A DNA stretch of 64,000 nucleotides from Hyalella azteca (taxonomy: Eukaryota; Arthropoda; Malacostraca; Amphipoda; Hyalellidae). The notes beneath the pieces were generated by a model, which was given only the letters and a program-made list of their open reading frames with translations, searched no databases and had not been told where the DNA came from. The DNA lies in the NCBI RefSeq assembly GCF_000764305.2, contig NW_025942333.1:124001-188000 (forward strand), written 5' to 3'. The position numbers and the translations under genes were made by a program. This document shows positions 12,488-25,300 of the stretch, in pieces (the stretch's first letter is position 1; each line of letters opens with the position of its first letter).

Positions 12488-13307
12488 TCATAACCATAAG
12501 ACTTACGACAGTCATAGACGTTGAGTAACCAGACTCTGAGTCCATGGTTGTAGAGCGCACAGCTCCCGCTGCGTCGAGCGAATCTTTTTCCGACGCTCGG
12601 TCGGCGGGCAGAAGTTTTTTGGCAGCTAATGTTGTGTACACGAGCACATTTGGGGCGAAATATTTCAGGCCGAGCTCAGCTTTTGTGTGTTTAAAAGCTA
12701 TAATGACTGCGATGTGGAGTCAGCCTGGCCTTTGACTTCATCTGACTCTCCTTAAATACCCATAAAATCAACGGATTTTGATTAGAACTCGATGTGGGCG
12801 ATGTAACTTTTAGCGATTTTTTGTCCTTTCTGACTTTTTGTTTATGAAACTTTTCCTTTTTATTCGTAATTTAGCTCTATATTTAAGAAAAATCACTGTT
12901 ATATTGTCTACATTGTTCTATACTAAATTATAATTCTACAATTTGTTAAATAAGACGTCTGAAAACATAAGCAGACGAATAAATCAAATGTTTTTAGTGA
13001 ATAATAGTTCACGACGCAGCCCAATAACCTTGCCACTTACAATTTTTTTAGTTATCGGTTTTTAATTTCCTTCCTAAGTTACTTTTACTGTATGTTTTAT
13101 GATTATTTTTTGAGCATTCAATATATAAGAGTGTCACTCACTTTTTTTGTCTATACTGTATTATTTATATTATATAATATATTTTAAATATTATATTATC
13201 TTTTTAAACTATATTATATTAATGAATTTATATTATATAGCATGAAATTCTCTCAAAAAAAGTTTTCCATTGGCCTCCGAATTTCTTTTTCCTCCTAGCC
13301 AGTTTCT
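12488..13307. other. sequence present only in copy 1, between blocks B and C
   Basis: About 820 bases with no match at the corresponding junction of copy 2, where B and C are nearly adjacent (21580-21584). No gene recognised; AT-rich in its second half. Confidence 0.6.
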
Positions 13308-13652
13308 GCATCAAAACAGATTCCACGCTATTCCGAGCTCTAGAGCCGGAGAACTCGTATTCTCTTCCGGTCCAAAGCAAGGCGGCACCGGAAGGATCTT
13401 TTTCCGTGTCGTCTCATGCCGAACTCGGACGTGCCGGCAGTGTATTTAAGATACTATCTAAGTGCTATGTAGTCAATATACTATCATGAGTGCTATGTAT
13501 TCAAGATACTATCATGAGTGCAGAGTAGAGCTCCCGTGACATGTTCTCGCCATGGTGCCCCGGCGCGCTCTGTAGGAGGCCTCGCGCCATTCGTAGGCTG
13601 ACGCTGCGGTGCTAAACTGCTTTCGGGCGTTCGTAAGAGATGTCTCGAGTTA
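13308..13652 (+). repeat. duplicated block C, copy 1
   Basis: Near-identical to 21584-21928, ending CTCGAGTTA in both. Here it stops at a single N (13653). GC-rich second half. Confidence 0.9.
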
Positions 13653-13653
13653 N

Positions 13654-14360
13654 CCCTTTAAAAATGCCCTCTGTTGATGGCATTCCCCCCCCCCCCCCAA
13701 GCATTACCACCCGATCCCCAGCATTGCCACTCGCTTTGGCAGGACTGTCGTCTTCCCCACCACTGCCACCCGCTTTCCAAAGGGCTTCATTCCCTATCAC
13801 TGCCACCCCCTGTAGAAAGGTCGTCATCCTGCCCAGTATATTGCCACCCGCTTTGAAAATGCCGTCAACTTCCCCACTACCGCCGCCCGCTTTGAAGGAC
13901 CTGCCATCTTCCCTAGCATTGCCACCCTCTTTGAAAGTGCCGTCATATTCCCCAGCATTGCCACTCGCTTTGGCAGGACCGTCGTCTTCCCCACCATGCA
14001 CTGCCACCCGCTTTCCAAAGGGCTTCACTCCCCTATCACTGCCACTCTCCTCTAAAAGGGTCGTCATTCTGCCAAGCATTGCCACCCGTTTTGAGGGGGC
14101 TGCTATCTTCCCCAGCATTGCCACCCGCATTAACAGGACCATCATCTCCCCACCACTGCCACCCGCTACCCGCTTTCCAAAGGGCTTCATCCCCTATCAC
14201 TGCCACCCTCCTTTGAGAGGGTCGTCATTCTGCCCAGCATTGCCACCCGTTTTGAAGGGGCTGCCATCTTCCCTAGCATTGCCACCCGCTTTGAAAGTGC
14301 CGTCATATTCCCCAGCATTGCCACCATCTCCCCACCACCGCCACCCGCTGTGAAAGGGTT
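13654..14360 (+). repeat. duplicated block D, copy 1: GC-rich degenerate minisatellite
   Basis: Starts CCCTTTAAAAATGCCC. Degenerate units of about 35-40 bases built on CATTGCCACCCGCTTTG and CCCCAGCATTGCCACC, preceded by a long C run. The first 270 bases match 23968-24246; the rest is extra array. Long open frames here come from the stop-poor repeat and are not genes. Confidence 0.85.
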
Positions 14361-14742
14361 TCCATCCCCAGCCCTGACATCCTTGACGCCTTCACCTCAC
14401 GCGCATGCATAAGCTTTCCAAAGAGCGCTGAGTAACAGCGGCCGGCAGTCTTCATATCAGTCGACCTGATAAGACCTGCTACTGCACCGGAAGACCGGCA
14501 GGTATTGTGCCGCTTCCAAGTGCCAACCTAACCGTTTGCGGCTATAGCGTCAAACTCTGAGCATGAGAAGCTTTGAATATTAACGAGGAAGAAGATTACG
14601 GTGTTTTTTCCTATCTGATGTTATCGCTGCTGAACTTCCTTTTTCCTGTCGAGTGCTGTAAGTGGGACCTGTTTGAGCTGTCGTTGTGATAGTATCTTTA
14701 CTTTGCCTCAATAGCCTCCATGAATTGTATTGGACGTAACGA
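14361..14742. other. no gene recognised; present only in copy 1
   Basis: Separates blocks D and E in copy 1; absent from copy 2, where D and E abut at 24246/24247. Confidence 0.5.
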
Positions 14743-15238
14743 TAATCGGTAATAAATAAAATAATACTGAAATTATCACATGCGCCTCTTATCTAATTAG
14801 AGTTAATTTAGATTCGATTTTTCAATCAGAGAAAAATATCAGTCTATGCTACTGTTATTTGGTCAGACTGGATTTGGAACGATATAATTACAGGTATATG
14901 TAGGTTAAAACACACTTGGAGAGGATTTTCTTATAATTTGAAGGTATTATGAGAATTTAGATGCATTAAGAGAAGTGTTTTGAATTAGTTCATAATTTTC
15001 GAGTAAATTTTTATTACTCTTCGACTTGTGTAACGTATGAGACGCAATCCTGATGATTGTGAAATAAGCGATGATCAATTCTGATGAGACATAATTCTTC
15101 GAAGCATAATTCTTGGGAAATATGACTGTATTCAGACCAAAAATATGTACTATAAGATATGCAGTATTTCTCTTCGAATACAATAATCGTCAAGTGATGA
15201 GGGCGGCTGGGAAAAAATAAAAAAATAAGAGTCTTGGT
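14743..15238 (+). repeat. duplicated block E, copy 1
   Basis: Matches 24247-24740 with many substitutions and small indels (by eye roughly 85% identity); both start ATCGGTAATAAATAAAATAA and both end near CTTGGTGACCCGT. Confidence 0.85.
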
Positions 15239-15291
15239 GACCCGTATGGAGGCGCTCTTGGTTTCTGTGATGTCAGATATTTCCCGGCGCC

Positions 15292-15556
15292 CAAAACGGG
15301 ATGACGCGGTAGAACAAATATTCAGGGACGGGATGACGCGGTAGAGCAAATGTTCGGGAACGGAATGACGCGGTAGAGCAAATATTCAGGAACGGGATGA
15401 CGCGGCAGAGCAAATATTCGGGGACGGGATGACGCGGTAGAACAAATATTCGGGGACGGGATGATGCGGTAGAGCAAATATTCGGGGACGGGATGACGCG
15501 GCAGAGCAAATATTCGGGGACGGGATGACGCGGTAGAGCAAATATTCGGGGACGAA
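15292..15556. repeat. 32-bp minisatellite, about 8 copies
   Basis: Unit contains GGGATGACGCGGTAGAGC and AAATATTCGGGGAC. The period is not a multiple of three, so the stop-poor unit gives overlapping open frames on the - strand that are not genes. Lies just upstream of duplicated block A copy 2. Confidence 0.92.
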
Positions 15557-15621
15557 GAGATCGGAATAACGAGGTACAACAAGTGCCTCGAAACGTCGAG
15601 AACGACAAGAATCCAACAAAG

Positions 15622-16345
15622 CGCCTTTTTTCCATTCGTTCGTAAAAAACTCATTTGGTTTTAAAATTAAACCGCATAATAAACAAGCATACTTCGGCAA
15701 CTTCACGTCCAACTTGAATATCATTGTCAAAAGTAAAGCTAACTTTTCTAAAGCTGACACTGACTTAGTCCAATAACAGTAAATAGAAATATGTATTCAT
15801 TCTAAAGAAATTTTGTCTAACTTATTTTTCACACTAATGTTAATGTTTGCATCATTATAGTTCACTATAATAATATAGTGAACTAATGATATATCAGACT
15901 TATGATATAAGAACCAAGACACGTGCTACGACTGACAGTGTCTCCTCTGCCTGCCCTGGACAGAATGTTCGGGTGTGGCCGGTGCGGCAGGTGCGGACTG
16001 GACATCGGTCCTCAGGAGCTGGTGATGCGGGCCCGGGAACACGTCTACCACCTCAACTGCTTCATCTGCGCCTTCTGCCACACACAGCTGCATAAAGGCG
16101 CGTGTGGTGCATCGCAGTCGTGTTTAGGGATGTGTCTGGTGGTGTTTAGTAGTGTGTGAGATTGATTAGAAGTGTTTGGAGACATATAGAAGTGTACCTG
16201 ATAGCGTATATGCGAGTGTCAGGCAGCGCATCGAAAGAGCGTATATAGCGTCTGGAAGCGTACCTATAACAGGTGCCTTGTAGCGAAGTGGTCTTGTGGC
16301 ATAATATTGAGTAAATCAAGGGACGTAAAGAAATATGTATCTGGC
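15622..16345 (+). repeat. duplicated block A, copy 2
   Basis: Contains the intact apterous exon 15964-16097 and flanks. The downstream flank is a degenerate run of GCGTATAG / AAGTGTGT-like words of about 20-25 bases. Confidence 0.9.
15964..16097 (+). CDS. ap: apterous exon: first half of second LIM domain
   Basis: Acceptor CAG at 15961-15963. One base completes a codon from the upstream exon, then 44 codons and one base. The downstream exon must contribute GA to make a Gly codon before DHFGM, which places the donor at 16098 and makes it GC (AAAG|GCGCGT) rather than GT. No in-frame GT alternative exists nearby: the GT positions further on give a frameshift or a stop. Confidence 0.85.
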
Positions 16346-19300
16346 AGAATATATGAATATATCTGACGCCGAATAGTGTGTTCACAGGCGTATAGAAATT
16401 AGAAAGTATGTCTGGTCCCTGGAAATGGGAATCAATTAATGTGCCTGACCGCGTTCCAGATTGTGTCTGTCGGCCTGAAAAGAGTTGGTCTTGCGACTTA
16501 TGACAGAGTGCATGTCAGTCAGCGTATAGGAGTAAAGTTAGCCGTATTTGCAAACAAATATTTTTCAGTACTTGCATACATGTATTGGCTGAATGAATTA
16601 TTAGCTTAATAGAAAATCTATTAAAATCTACGCTGCGCCAGAGCTATTTTCATGACACCTTGAGAATAGTCAATAGAAATTTTCCAGTACTATTTTTTAA
16701 ATGTTTTCTTGCAAAATTTCTTTGGAAAGTCGCACACTGATTTTATTATTAACTCAATTACATAAAATTAAACATAGGAAGCTTATTTAACATTTTTCTT
16801 CAATATATTTACTCAATTTGTTAATTTATTAAATAGGAGATCACTTCGGCATGCGGGACGGTGTGATCTACTGCAGGCCTCACTATGAGATCATCTTACA
16901 GACCACCGACGCTGAGTTGGATGGCATCCCAGGTGAGTGGAGTGAGTATCCCTGCCATTTATAACCTCCTAATGAATAATTAACTACTTTCAATCTACCT
17001 TTTAATTATGTAGACAGTTTAAATCGTTTCTTTTTCGTGGACTGTGGTTATTGTAAATAATAATAATTGGGGATGGTCTAGCTCGCTTATTTAATAATTA
17101 ATCGCGCTTGTATTAATTTATTTATTTCAATTGATGAAAAATTTATTACAGACAGATTGAAGGACAGAGCTTCCCATTTCGTTGGTTGATGATGTCACGC
17201 TTCGTTTAGTTAATCGAATTTGTAATCTCGAAAAGTCAAACTATGATTGAGTCATCGCTAGCTGTAGGTGTTATTGGCCTGCTGTAATTTATCATTACAA
17301 ACGAATCGACAAAACTTGCTAGGTTTAAAACTTCAAATTTCAACATAAAAAATTTTGCTATTTCAGTAAAATTCAACCGGCCAGGTACAATAATTTATTC
17401 ACTCCGTTTGTAAGGGAAATTTGAATGATTTTGTGAGCTGAAGAAAGCCTATAAAAGACCTTCCATAGTTGGAGCAATGGTAGAGCTCAGACTTATTTCA
17501 CGAAAAAGACAAGCAACGAAAATATAATTCGTTTACCTAAAAACAGCAACAGTTAGTGAAGAATTATCTATTTAATAACTTCATTTAGTTTGACTTAAAT
17601 TTATATTCATGTATCATTTATTACAGAATGATGGATAAATGTTTAAAAATTACATAATCAAGGTATGCTTGAGATTATGCATCAATTTCATTTCTGTGGT
17701 GACAGGAATGACGATCGGGATCGGGGGGCCCCCGATGGGGGTGGCTGGCCTGCCCCCCGGTCTGGGGGGTTATCCCCCTCTCTCCCCCGTGGGGTCCCGT
17801 CTATTTTACAACGGCGTCGGAGCCGTGCAGAAAGGGAGGCCGCGAAAACGAAAATGTCCTTCCGACGACATGCAGCCCTTAACGCCCCTACCTCCTGGAT
17901 TAGGTGAGTTCTAATCGCACTAAAATAAGGCAGGATTAAATAGTTCCGACACACTTTACTCTGCGACGCGGTCAAACTTCTTTGTAATTCTGACATTGTT
18001 TGTAATTTAACTATTAGGTTCTAGGCGCAAACTGAGTACTAGTGATGGAGAATTAATCGCCTTAATGTGACACAACAAATCATAATGTGGGGTTATTGTA
18101 ATGCTAATAACGTGACAGAGCGTCGGATGAAAAGGCATGTGCGTAGAATATACATGAAACGAGAGCATATTATATATAATTAGCATATAGCATTGTGGGA
18201 GCAATGAATAATTATATCACATCACAAGCTCGCCATGCATGAGCTAATTACATGTGCTCCCTAGTCCCTACCCATGGCAGGTTACGTGAGAAGACGACAG
18301 CCTTTATATTTTATTTCCTCTAATTACAGCGAAGAAAGGTTCGCTCCTGAAAACATAATCTACTTTAATGTAACAGAAGGAACAATTTCTTGAGAATAAA
18401 GCTGGATGTATTAAAGATTTCTCGATAAAGTACAGATTTCTGATTTTCTCACACTAGAATAGGCAATACGGCGACCACAGCTCCTAAATCATCGTACTGA
18501 GTTATCTGGAAGTTCCAGCTGATTAACTCACATGTTAATAGCGATATAATTAAATTCATAAACTCTTATGAGCTTATTTACCGTACACAGGACATTCATG
18601 AATACCGCATAAAGAAAGATTTCATAAATTTTCTTTAGTTTTGAAGAAGCCTGAGCGGATTATCTCACACGATCATCGAGCTTGAAGAGTGCTTGAGATG
18701 TACGGCCGCGTGCGAGGCTCGTAACACGCGCGTGTGAGCCGCTGCTGAGGGTTGGCCGAGTGCGGCTTGAAACAAAGCGCGCGTACCCAATGAAAATTTA
18801 CAGACGCGGCAGCTTCTGATTTGGAGTACCAGAAGCTGGGGCGACTCTAAATTTTGTTAGGGTAGGAGTTCTTCCCAGTGAAAATTTACAGACGCGGCAG
18901 CTTCTGATTTGGAGTACCAGAAGCTGGGGCGACTCTAAATTTTGTTAGGGTATGAAGTAGACGCATGGCGCCGGGCGCTCGCATGATGCGTAACCCTAAT
19001 TTCAGGCATGAGTGAAGTGCGTTGCAAATATTTGGGTGGTTTCTATAACGTGACACAACAAATCATAATGTGGGGTTATTGTAATGCTAATAACGTGACA
19101 GAGCGTCGGATGTAAAGGCATGTGCGTAGAATATACTTGATTCTGTATCATCATGATACAATAACACGAATTGGATGCGTGAGGTGTAGTTCGTAGAAAA
19201 AGCGCTGCTGGCAAACAATGTGATGAGTTTATGCATAATAAATTTCGTGAATATCTGTAATGAGTATCTGACACGGATTGCATATATACGAGATGCAAAA

Positions 19301-22300
19301 TACAGTACAAGACTCGGTTGGTGTCGCACTAGTTGGATTTGAAGCATCCTTTGTCATTAGAAATGATCTCGGAACAGAACTAAAATAATTCAAATATGTA
19401 CGGAACGTACCTATTTTTTGGAATCAATGAGCCTTTAATGTCGGATGTTCATTCAAATAAGAGGACAATATCCTCGAAAAATTGACGTAAAAGAGCTAAG
19501 CAATACACCTCCCAATGTACAGTAGACTGCAATTCATTTAGTTTGTGTATCGATCTGCTTTATTTTCGAAAAATCCATCAGGAGCGAAGATCACTTTTTC
19601 ACATTACCATTTCAGTTCATGGCCTGTCTGATGAGCAGCATGAACTTATTGTTTGTGATTATTTCTGCTTTTTCTCATGTGGCAGAGAGTATTATTGCAT
19701 TTTTTCTACACAAACTGAACAAAAGTATCTACATTATTAGCAGTGAAATGCCGTTAAGATAAGAATCGAATACATCTTCTTTGTTGACAAACTCCTAAGT
19801 CAATAAAGCTGGTACGACAAATCTCCGTGTAGCAAGTGCTTGCTTCACTGTAATCCTCGTGGGCTTAGCACCTAATGCTCAGTAACTTTCTTTAACGCTA
19901 TCCCAGTGCAAACACATCACCTCCAATCAGCTGCGACTCCCCGTGATATTGTCAACGAGATTGTAGGGGTAGTGTATGGACCTAGCCAGCTGAGACGCTC
20001 CCGTAGACTTAAGACTGTGCACATCGCTTTTTTCCATTTCACTGCTCAGTCCTCAAAGGCTGAGGTGCTCCCGCAGACTTATGACTGTGCACATCACCTT
20101 TTCCTTCACTGCGCAGTCCTCGTAGACTGAGGCTTTCCCGCAGACTTATGACTGTGCACATCGCTTTCTTTCCCCTTCACTGCTCGGTCATCGAAGACTG
20201 TGGTGCACCCGCAGACTTATGACTGTGCACATCGCCTTTCCCTTCACTGCGCAGCCCTCGCCAGCTAGACTGTGCACATCACCTTTTCCTTCACTGCGCA
20301 GTCCTCGCCAGCTGAGGTTCACCCGCAGACTTATGACTGTGCACATCGCTTTCCCCTTCACTGCGCAGTCCTCGTAGACTGAGGTGCACCAGCAGACTTA
20401 TGACTGTGCACATCGCTTTCCCCTTCCCTGCGCAGCCCTCGCCAGCTGAGGGCATGCAAGCTTATCTTCATTAGTCGCTCTTACGCCTGCGCTCGATCGT
20501 CGAACTCGAGCTACCGCGCGCACCTGCGGCCCGTATACGCGGGTCTGACGCGCCTTGCACATGCGCATGACAGGTCGTCGGCTTCAAGCGTGAAGTGCGC
20601 GATGAAAGCAAGGAAAATATGAGGGCTTCTCGTGTAAATAAAAACACGCTGGGTCGATATATTGGACGATGAGAATTACAGAGTCATGGACTGCCGGTGA
20701 ATTGGAGTCGTAATGAAATGAGGAAACATCTTTTCTCATGTCTAGTTGAACTTACAATAAAATTCGAGAAAATCTGTCGCCTACCGGTTTTTAATAAACT
20801 ATGACCGTAAAAATTTTGAATGCCGTATATTCATTCCAGCCTTTATCGTTAAAAATGCATGAAAAAGCATTACTATAGTCAGCTTTCCTACGTGTGCTAT
20901 ACAGCTGTTATAATAATAAATAAAAGTATTGTAAATATACGTTACGAAGAACTTGCGTTAGTTTGAGTCCACTATCAGTATCACATAATTCAGACGTTGC
21001 TTCTCAAACATTTGTCAGAACCAGAATACCGTTCTTACGGTTCTGGAATAAATAGTATGGAACATTAATTGTACCAGAACACAATAAAAAATTAAATTGA
21101 TTAGCATTTTACTTACAATCCAGTCTTGAAACTGCATGAGTAGACTCTTCAAACCGTGCAAACTACATTAGTATAATAGACTCTTCAAACCGTTGTGCTG
21201 GCCGCCCGTCGATGACTCTTCAGTCCTAAAAGCGCGCAACGGAACCATGCAATCACGTATTTTCCTTGTCTCGTCCAGCCAATTGCACGAATCTTGCTAT
21301 GAACATTCGAATTCTAATCAAAGTTCCATGATCATGATCATCATTTAACACATGACGATGATAAGACAATCATGGTCACTATAGAAATCAAGAAGTGCAC
21401 TAAACATCTTCGTTTATAAGAAAACATAACATGGCGATAATAAAACATTCATGGTCACTATAGAAATCAAGATGTACACTAAACATGATCTTCGTTTATA
21501 AGAAAACATAACATAGCGATGTTGAGAAATTCATGGACACTATAGAAATCTAGATCTGCAGTCTGCACTAAACATGATGATTCAGCATCAAAACAGATTC
21601 CACGCTATTCCGAGCTCTAGAGCCGGAGAACTCGTATTCTCTTCCGGTCCAAAGCAAGGCGGCACCGGAAGGATCTTTTTCCGTGTCGTCTCATGCCGAA
21701 CTCGGACGTGCCGGCAGTGTATTTAAGATACTATCTAAGTGCTATGTATCCAAGATACTATCTAAGTGCTATGTATTCAAGATACTATCATGAGTGCAGA
21801 GTAGAGCTCCCGTGACATGTTCTCGCCATGGTGCCCCGGCGCGCTCTGTAGGAGGCCTCGCGCCATTCGTAGGCTGACGCTGCGGTGCTAAACTGCTTTC
21901 GGGCGTTCGTAAGAGATGTCTCGAGTTATTTTGCTTTATTGAACACAATTCTTTGGCATTTTTCCAACACAATAGTGAGCCCAAGCCATCACTACTCAGC
22001 GGTAAATGGTTCACAAGGCGATGGTACGAGTAAATTTTGAATGACGTTATGCGTGCCATGAGTGATGTTAAGAGTGAAATAAGGTGCATAGAGGCAGCAG
22101 TGTTATTGTACGTATTGTTGTGAATTAGCAAAGATGATTTTAAATATAACACATAAACTAGTCTAATTATCTTGAAATTTGTTTCTTTAAATTAACACAA
22201 ATAAATCAAGCTAAAAATTTAAATTAAATTTAAATTTAAAAATTTAAATTAACAATTTAAATTAATTTTCTTTAAATTTGTTTTTTTAAATCTTTAATTA

Positions 22301-25300
22301 ACAGGTAAAAATTTTTCAACATGTAAAAACGTCACATCTCTACAAAGAAATGTGTTCTGAGCCATGAACCAGCCTGTTTTTCACTGCCAGCGATGAGCCA
22401 ACAGCCGACTGCTCACTGCATGCATTGCAAGAGCCAAATGAGCCTCAACGTCATCCCGTTCTTGTTCAAGCCCTAACCATATTAGAGCTCATGTTCAGCA
22501 TTCATAATAATTTCATTAATTGTGCGCAGAAATTTAGAGCGTTAATTCCACGAAATTTCAATTTTTCAGAGTAAAAGTGTTAAGCATTTGAAATGGTCAT
22601 CTACCCATCGGGCACACTGATTCAATTTAATTTTTCTAGATTTTTAACGAAATGAATCATGGACATCGATTTAACTGGCCTCATTTCGGTGTGGAGAAAC
22701 AGTGAAAGAAGAATGATTATCACTTCGTTTAATGAGTGCCCAAAGCCCACAAAAACAGAGACACTTCATGAACACAATATATTCTTTGAATGAAGACCAT
22801 GTCGTTGCAGCCGTTCGCCACGGCTTCAGCAGTAGCCACTCCATGGGTCACGGCCGTCCCATGCATCGCAGCCGTCGTATATAAGCATGATGTTTTCAAG
22901 CGATGCATATCATAATCTAGATCTGAACGGAAGATTGACTCCATTATGGATGGTACAAGACATCGAGCCGCAGCTTTTAAAACTTGTTCACACAATTTCC
23001 TCTTTTGGAGCATTCAGAGTACACACTTATCTGAGAAATTATGTGCAAGTTGAAGACTTAAAGCAACCGAGAGCTGCCTCGGTCTTAGAAGCTAGACGAC
23101 GAACTGGTAACAAATAAGTTGTCAAGTCAAATAACTGGGATGTTAGTTCCAATGTGAAAGCTTCTTCGGCAGCCATTTCTTACGACACGAATCAAAATCC
23201 GATAAAAGTTTAAAATAAATAAGGAAAACCATATTCGGTATCTCAGAACAACCTCTTAAATGTTGTTTTTATGCTTGCGCTTCAATTTTTGCAGAAAAGA
23301 GTGTATTAGTACTTATCTACTGTACTTGAATTCTTCTGGACGAATTCTTAGTTGGGGTTCCTGTCAATTAATAGAAATGCATAACAGATCCCAATACACT
23401 TGAGAAAATTTAAAATCATTGCGTTCAAATATGACCAAGGAAATAATTAGTCCAAATCCATCTTAATGAGAATTTGTGACGCTCTCACACCCTGCAGGCA
23501 TTACATTCCATTCTATGCGCTTTCGATCAACCCTGAGCAATGGTTTGATTATTCCTATACCAGGCTTATGGTTGGTAGACCATCAGTCGGTCCAGCCTTA
23601 AATGATGCATGCGTGCATGCTACGAAGTGATAATGTACGATGAATATTTTTTATTAAACTACATAGAGAGATAGTTAAAAACAACTAGAAACATAAGTAA
23701 CTGTACAACACAAAGCCTGCGCTGCATCACTGCTGGCTCAAAAGTGGCCAATCGGTACAATTAAAGGAGACACAGAAACAAGCACGGAACACGAAAATGT
23801 TGCAAATAAAATTGCGGTCAAGTCAATTTAGAAGCACTAAAAATATAAGAAAGAATACAAGTAAGGCGGTAAACGACTGGCAATGTCCGGGGTTCGCGAG
23901 CTGTCGGTGCGATACAAAGCAGTTCACCCGCATCGAAAGAACAGTTATCTTCCCCAGTACTGCTACACCCTTTAAAAATGCCCTCTGTTGATGGCATTCC
24001 ACCCCCCCCCCCAAGCATTACCACCCGATCCCCAGCATTGCCACTCGCTTTGGCAGGACCGTCGTCTTCCCCACCATGCACTGCCACCCGCTTTCCAAAG
24101 GGCTTCATTCCCTATCACTGCCACCCCCTGTAGAAAGGTCGTCATCCTGCCCAGTATATTGCCACCCGCTTTGAAAATGCCGTCAACTTCCCCACTACCG
24201 CCGCCCGCTTTGAAGGACCTGCCATCTTCCCTAGCATTGCCACCCAATCGGTAATAAATAAAATAATACTGAAATTATCACATGTGCCTCTATCTTTAGA
24301 GTCAATTTAAATTCGATTTTTCAAACAGAGAAAAATATCAGTCTAGCTACTGTTTTTTGGTCAAACTGGATTTTAGAACGACATAATTACAGGCATAATG
24401 ATCGGATGAAACACATTTGGCGAGGACTTGCTTATTATTTGACGGTGTTATAAGAATCTAGATGTATTAACTAACGTTTTTTAATTTCTTTCATAATATT
24501 CGAGTAAATTTTGATTACCCTTCGACTTGTTGTTTAACGTGTTAGACGCAATCTTGATGATTGCGATATAATTGATGATCAATCATGATCGGACATAATT
24601 ATTTGACACGTAAATTCTTGAGAAATTTAATATTATTCAAACCAAAAATAGGTACTAAAAGATATGCAGTATTTCTGTTCGAATACAATAATCGTCAAGG
24701 GAATGAAGCTGGGAAAAATTAAAGTCTTGGTGACCCGTTCATAGCCTGACGCAAGGCTGCGCGTTGACTATAAAGCGACCGCATCAACTATTAATCTCCA
24801 CAAGACTTTTGTCGGATTTTTTGCCATTTAACCGGCCGACCGTATCTTCAAAAAGGCAGCGTATAAAAGTCGTTTGGGGGAAGTTATCATTGGTTTGAGT
24901 GAATCATATTTGTGTCCAAGCTCCCGCTCCATTACAGAGAATGACTTGAACAAATGTCTCCCGTACATAAAGTGCGTGTAACCCTTTCTTTCGTCGCCCC
25001 TTCCTCCATTAAAACTCGTCCCCGTGAACATGAATTACGAGAGAAACATGAACACTTCGACAAAATCTCCGTTTAATCATGTTGGCTTCGCCGACATCTT
25101 TTTCGTTTTAATCGTTTTTTGAAGAGTACTTTTGTCCGACAATCGTTATTAATCCTTCGGTGTTCGTATGCATATTTTGCGCATATAAATATGCGCTCTT
25201 CTTCTTCGTATACACTAAGTTTTTTCCGAACTATTTTGTGGATAATTTAAGTAAGATTCAATATTACACTACATACATTGAGTTCCTTTGTAACTGGTTT

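Noticed and set aside
13612..14353. Long frames on both strands (192 and 237 codons)
   Set aside because: Produced by the GC-rich, stop-poor repeat; interrupted by an N and without domain or splice evidence.
15273..15760. Three overlapping - strand frames of 110-124 codons
   Set aside because: Mostly the 32-bp minisatellite read in three frames; no recognised domain in the remaining part.
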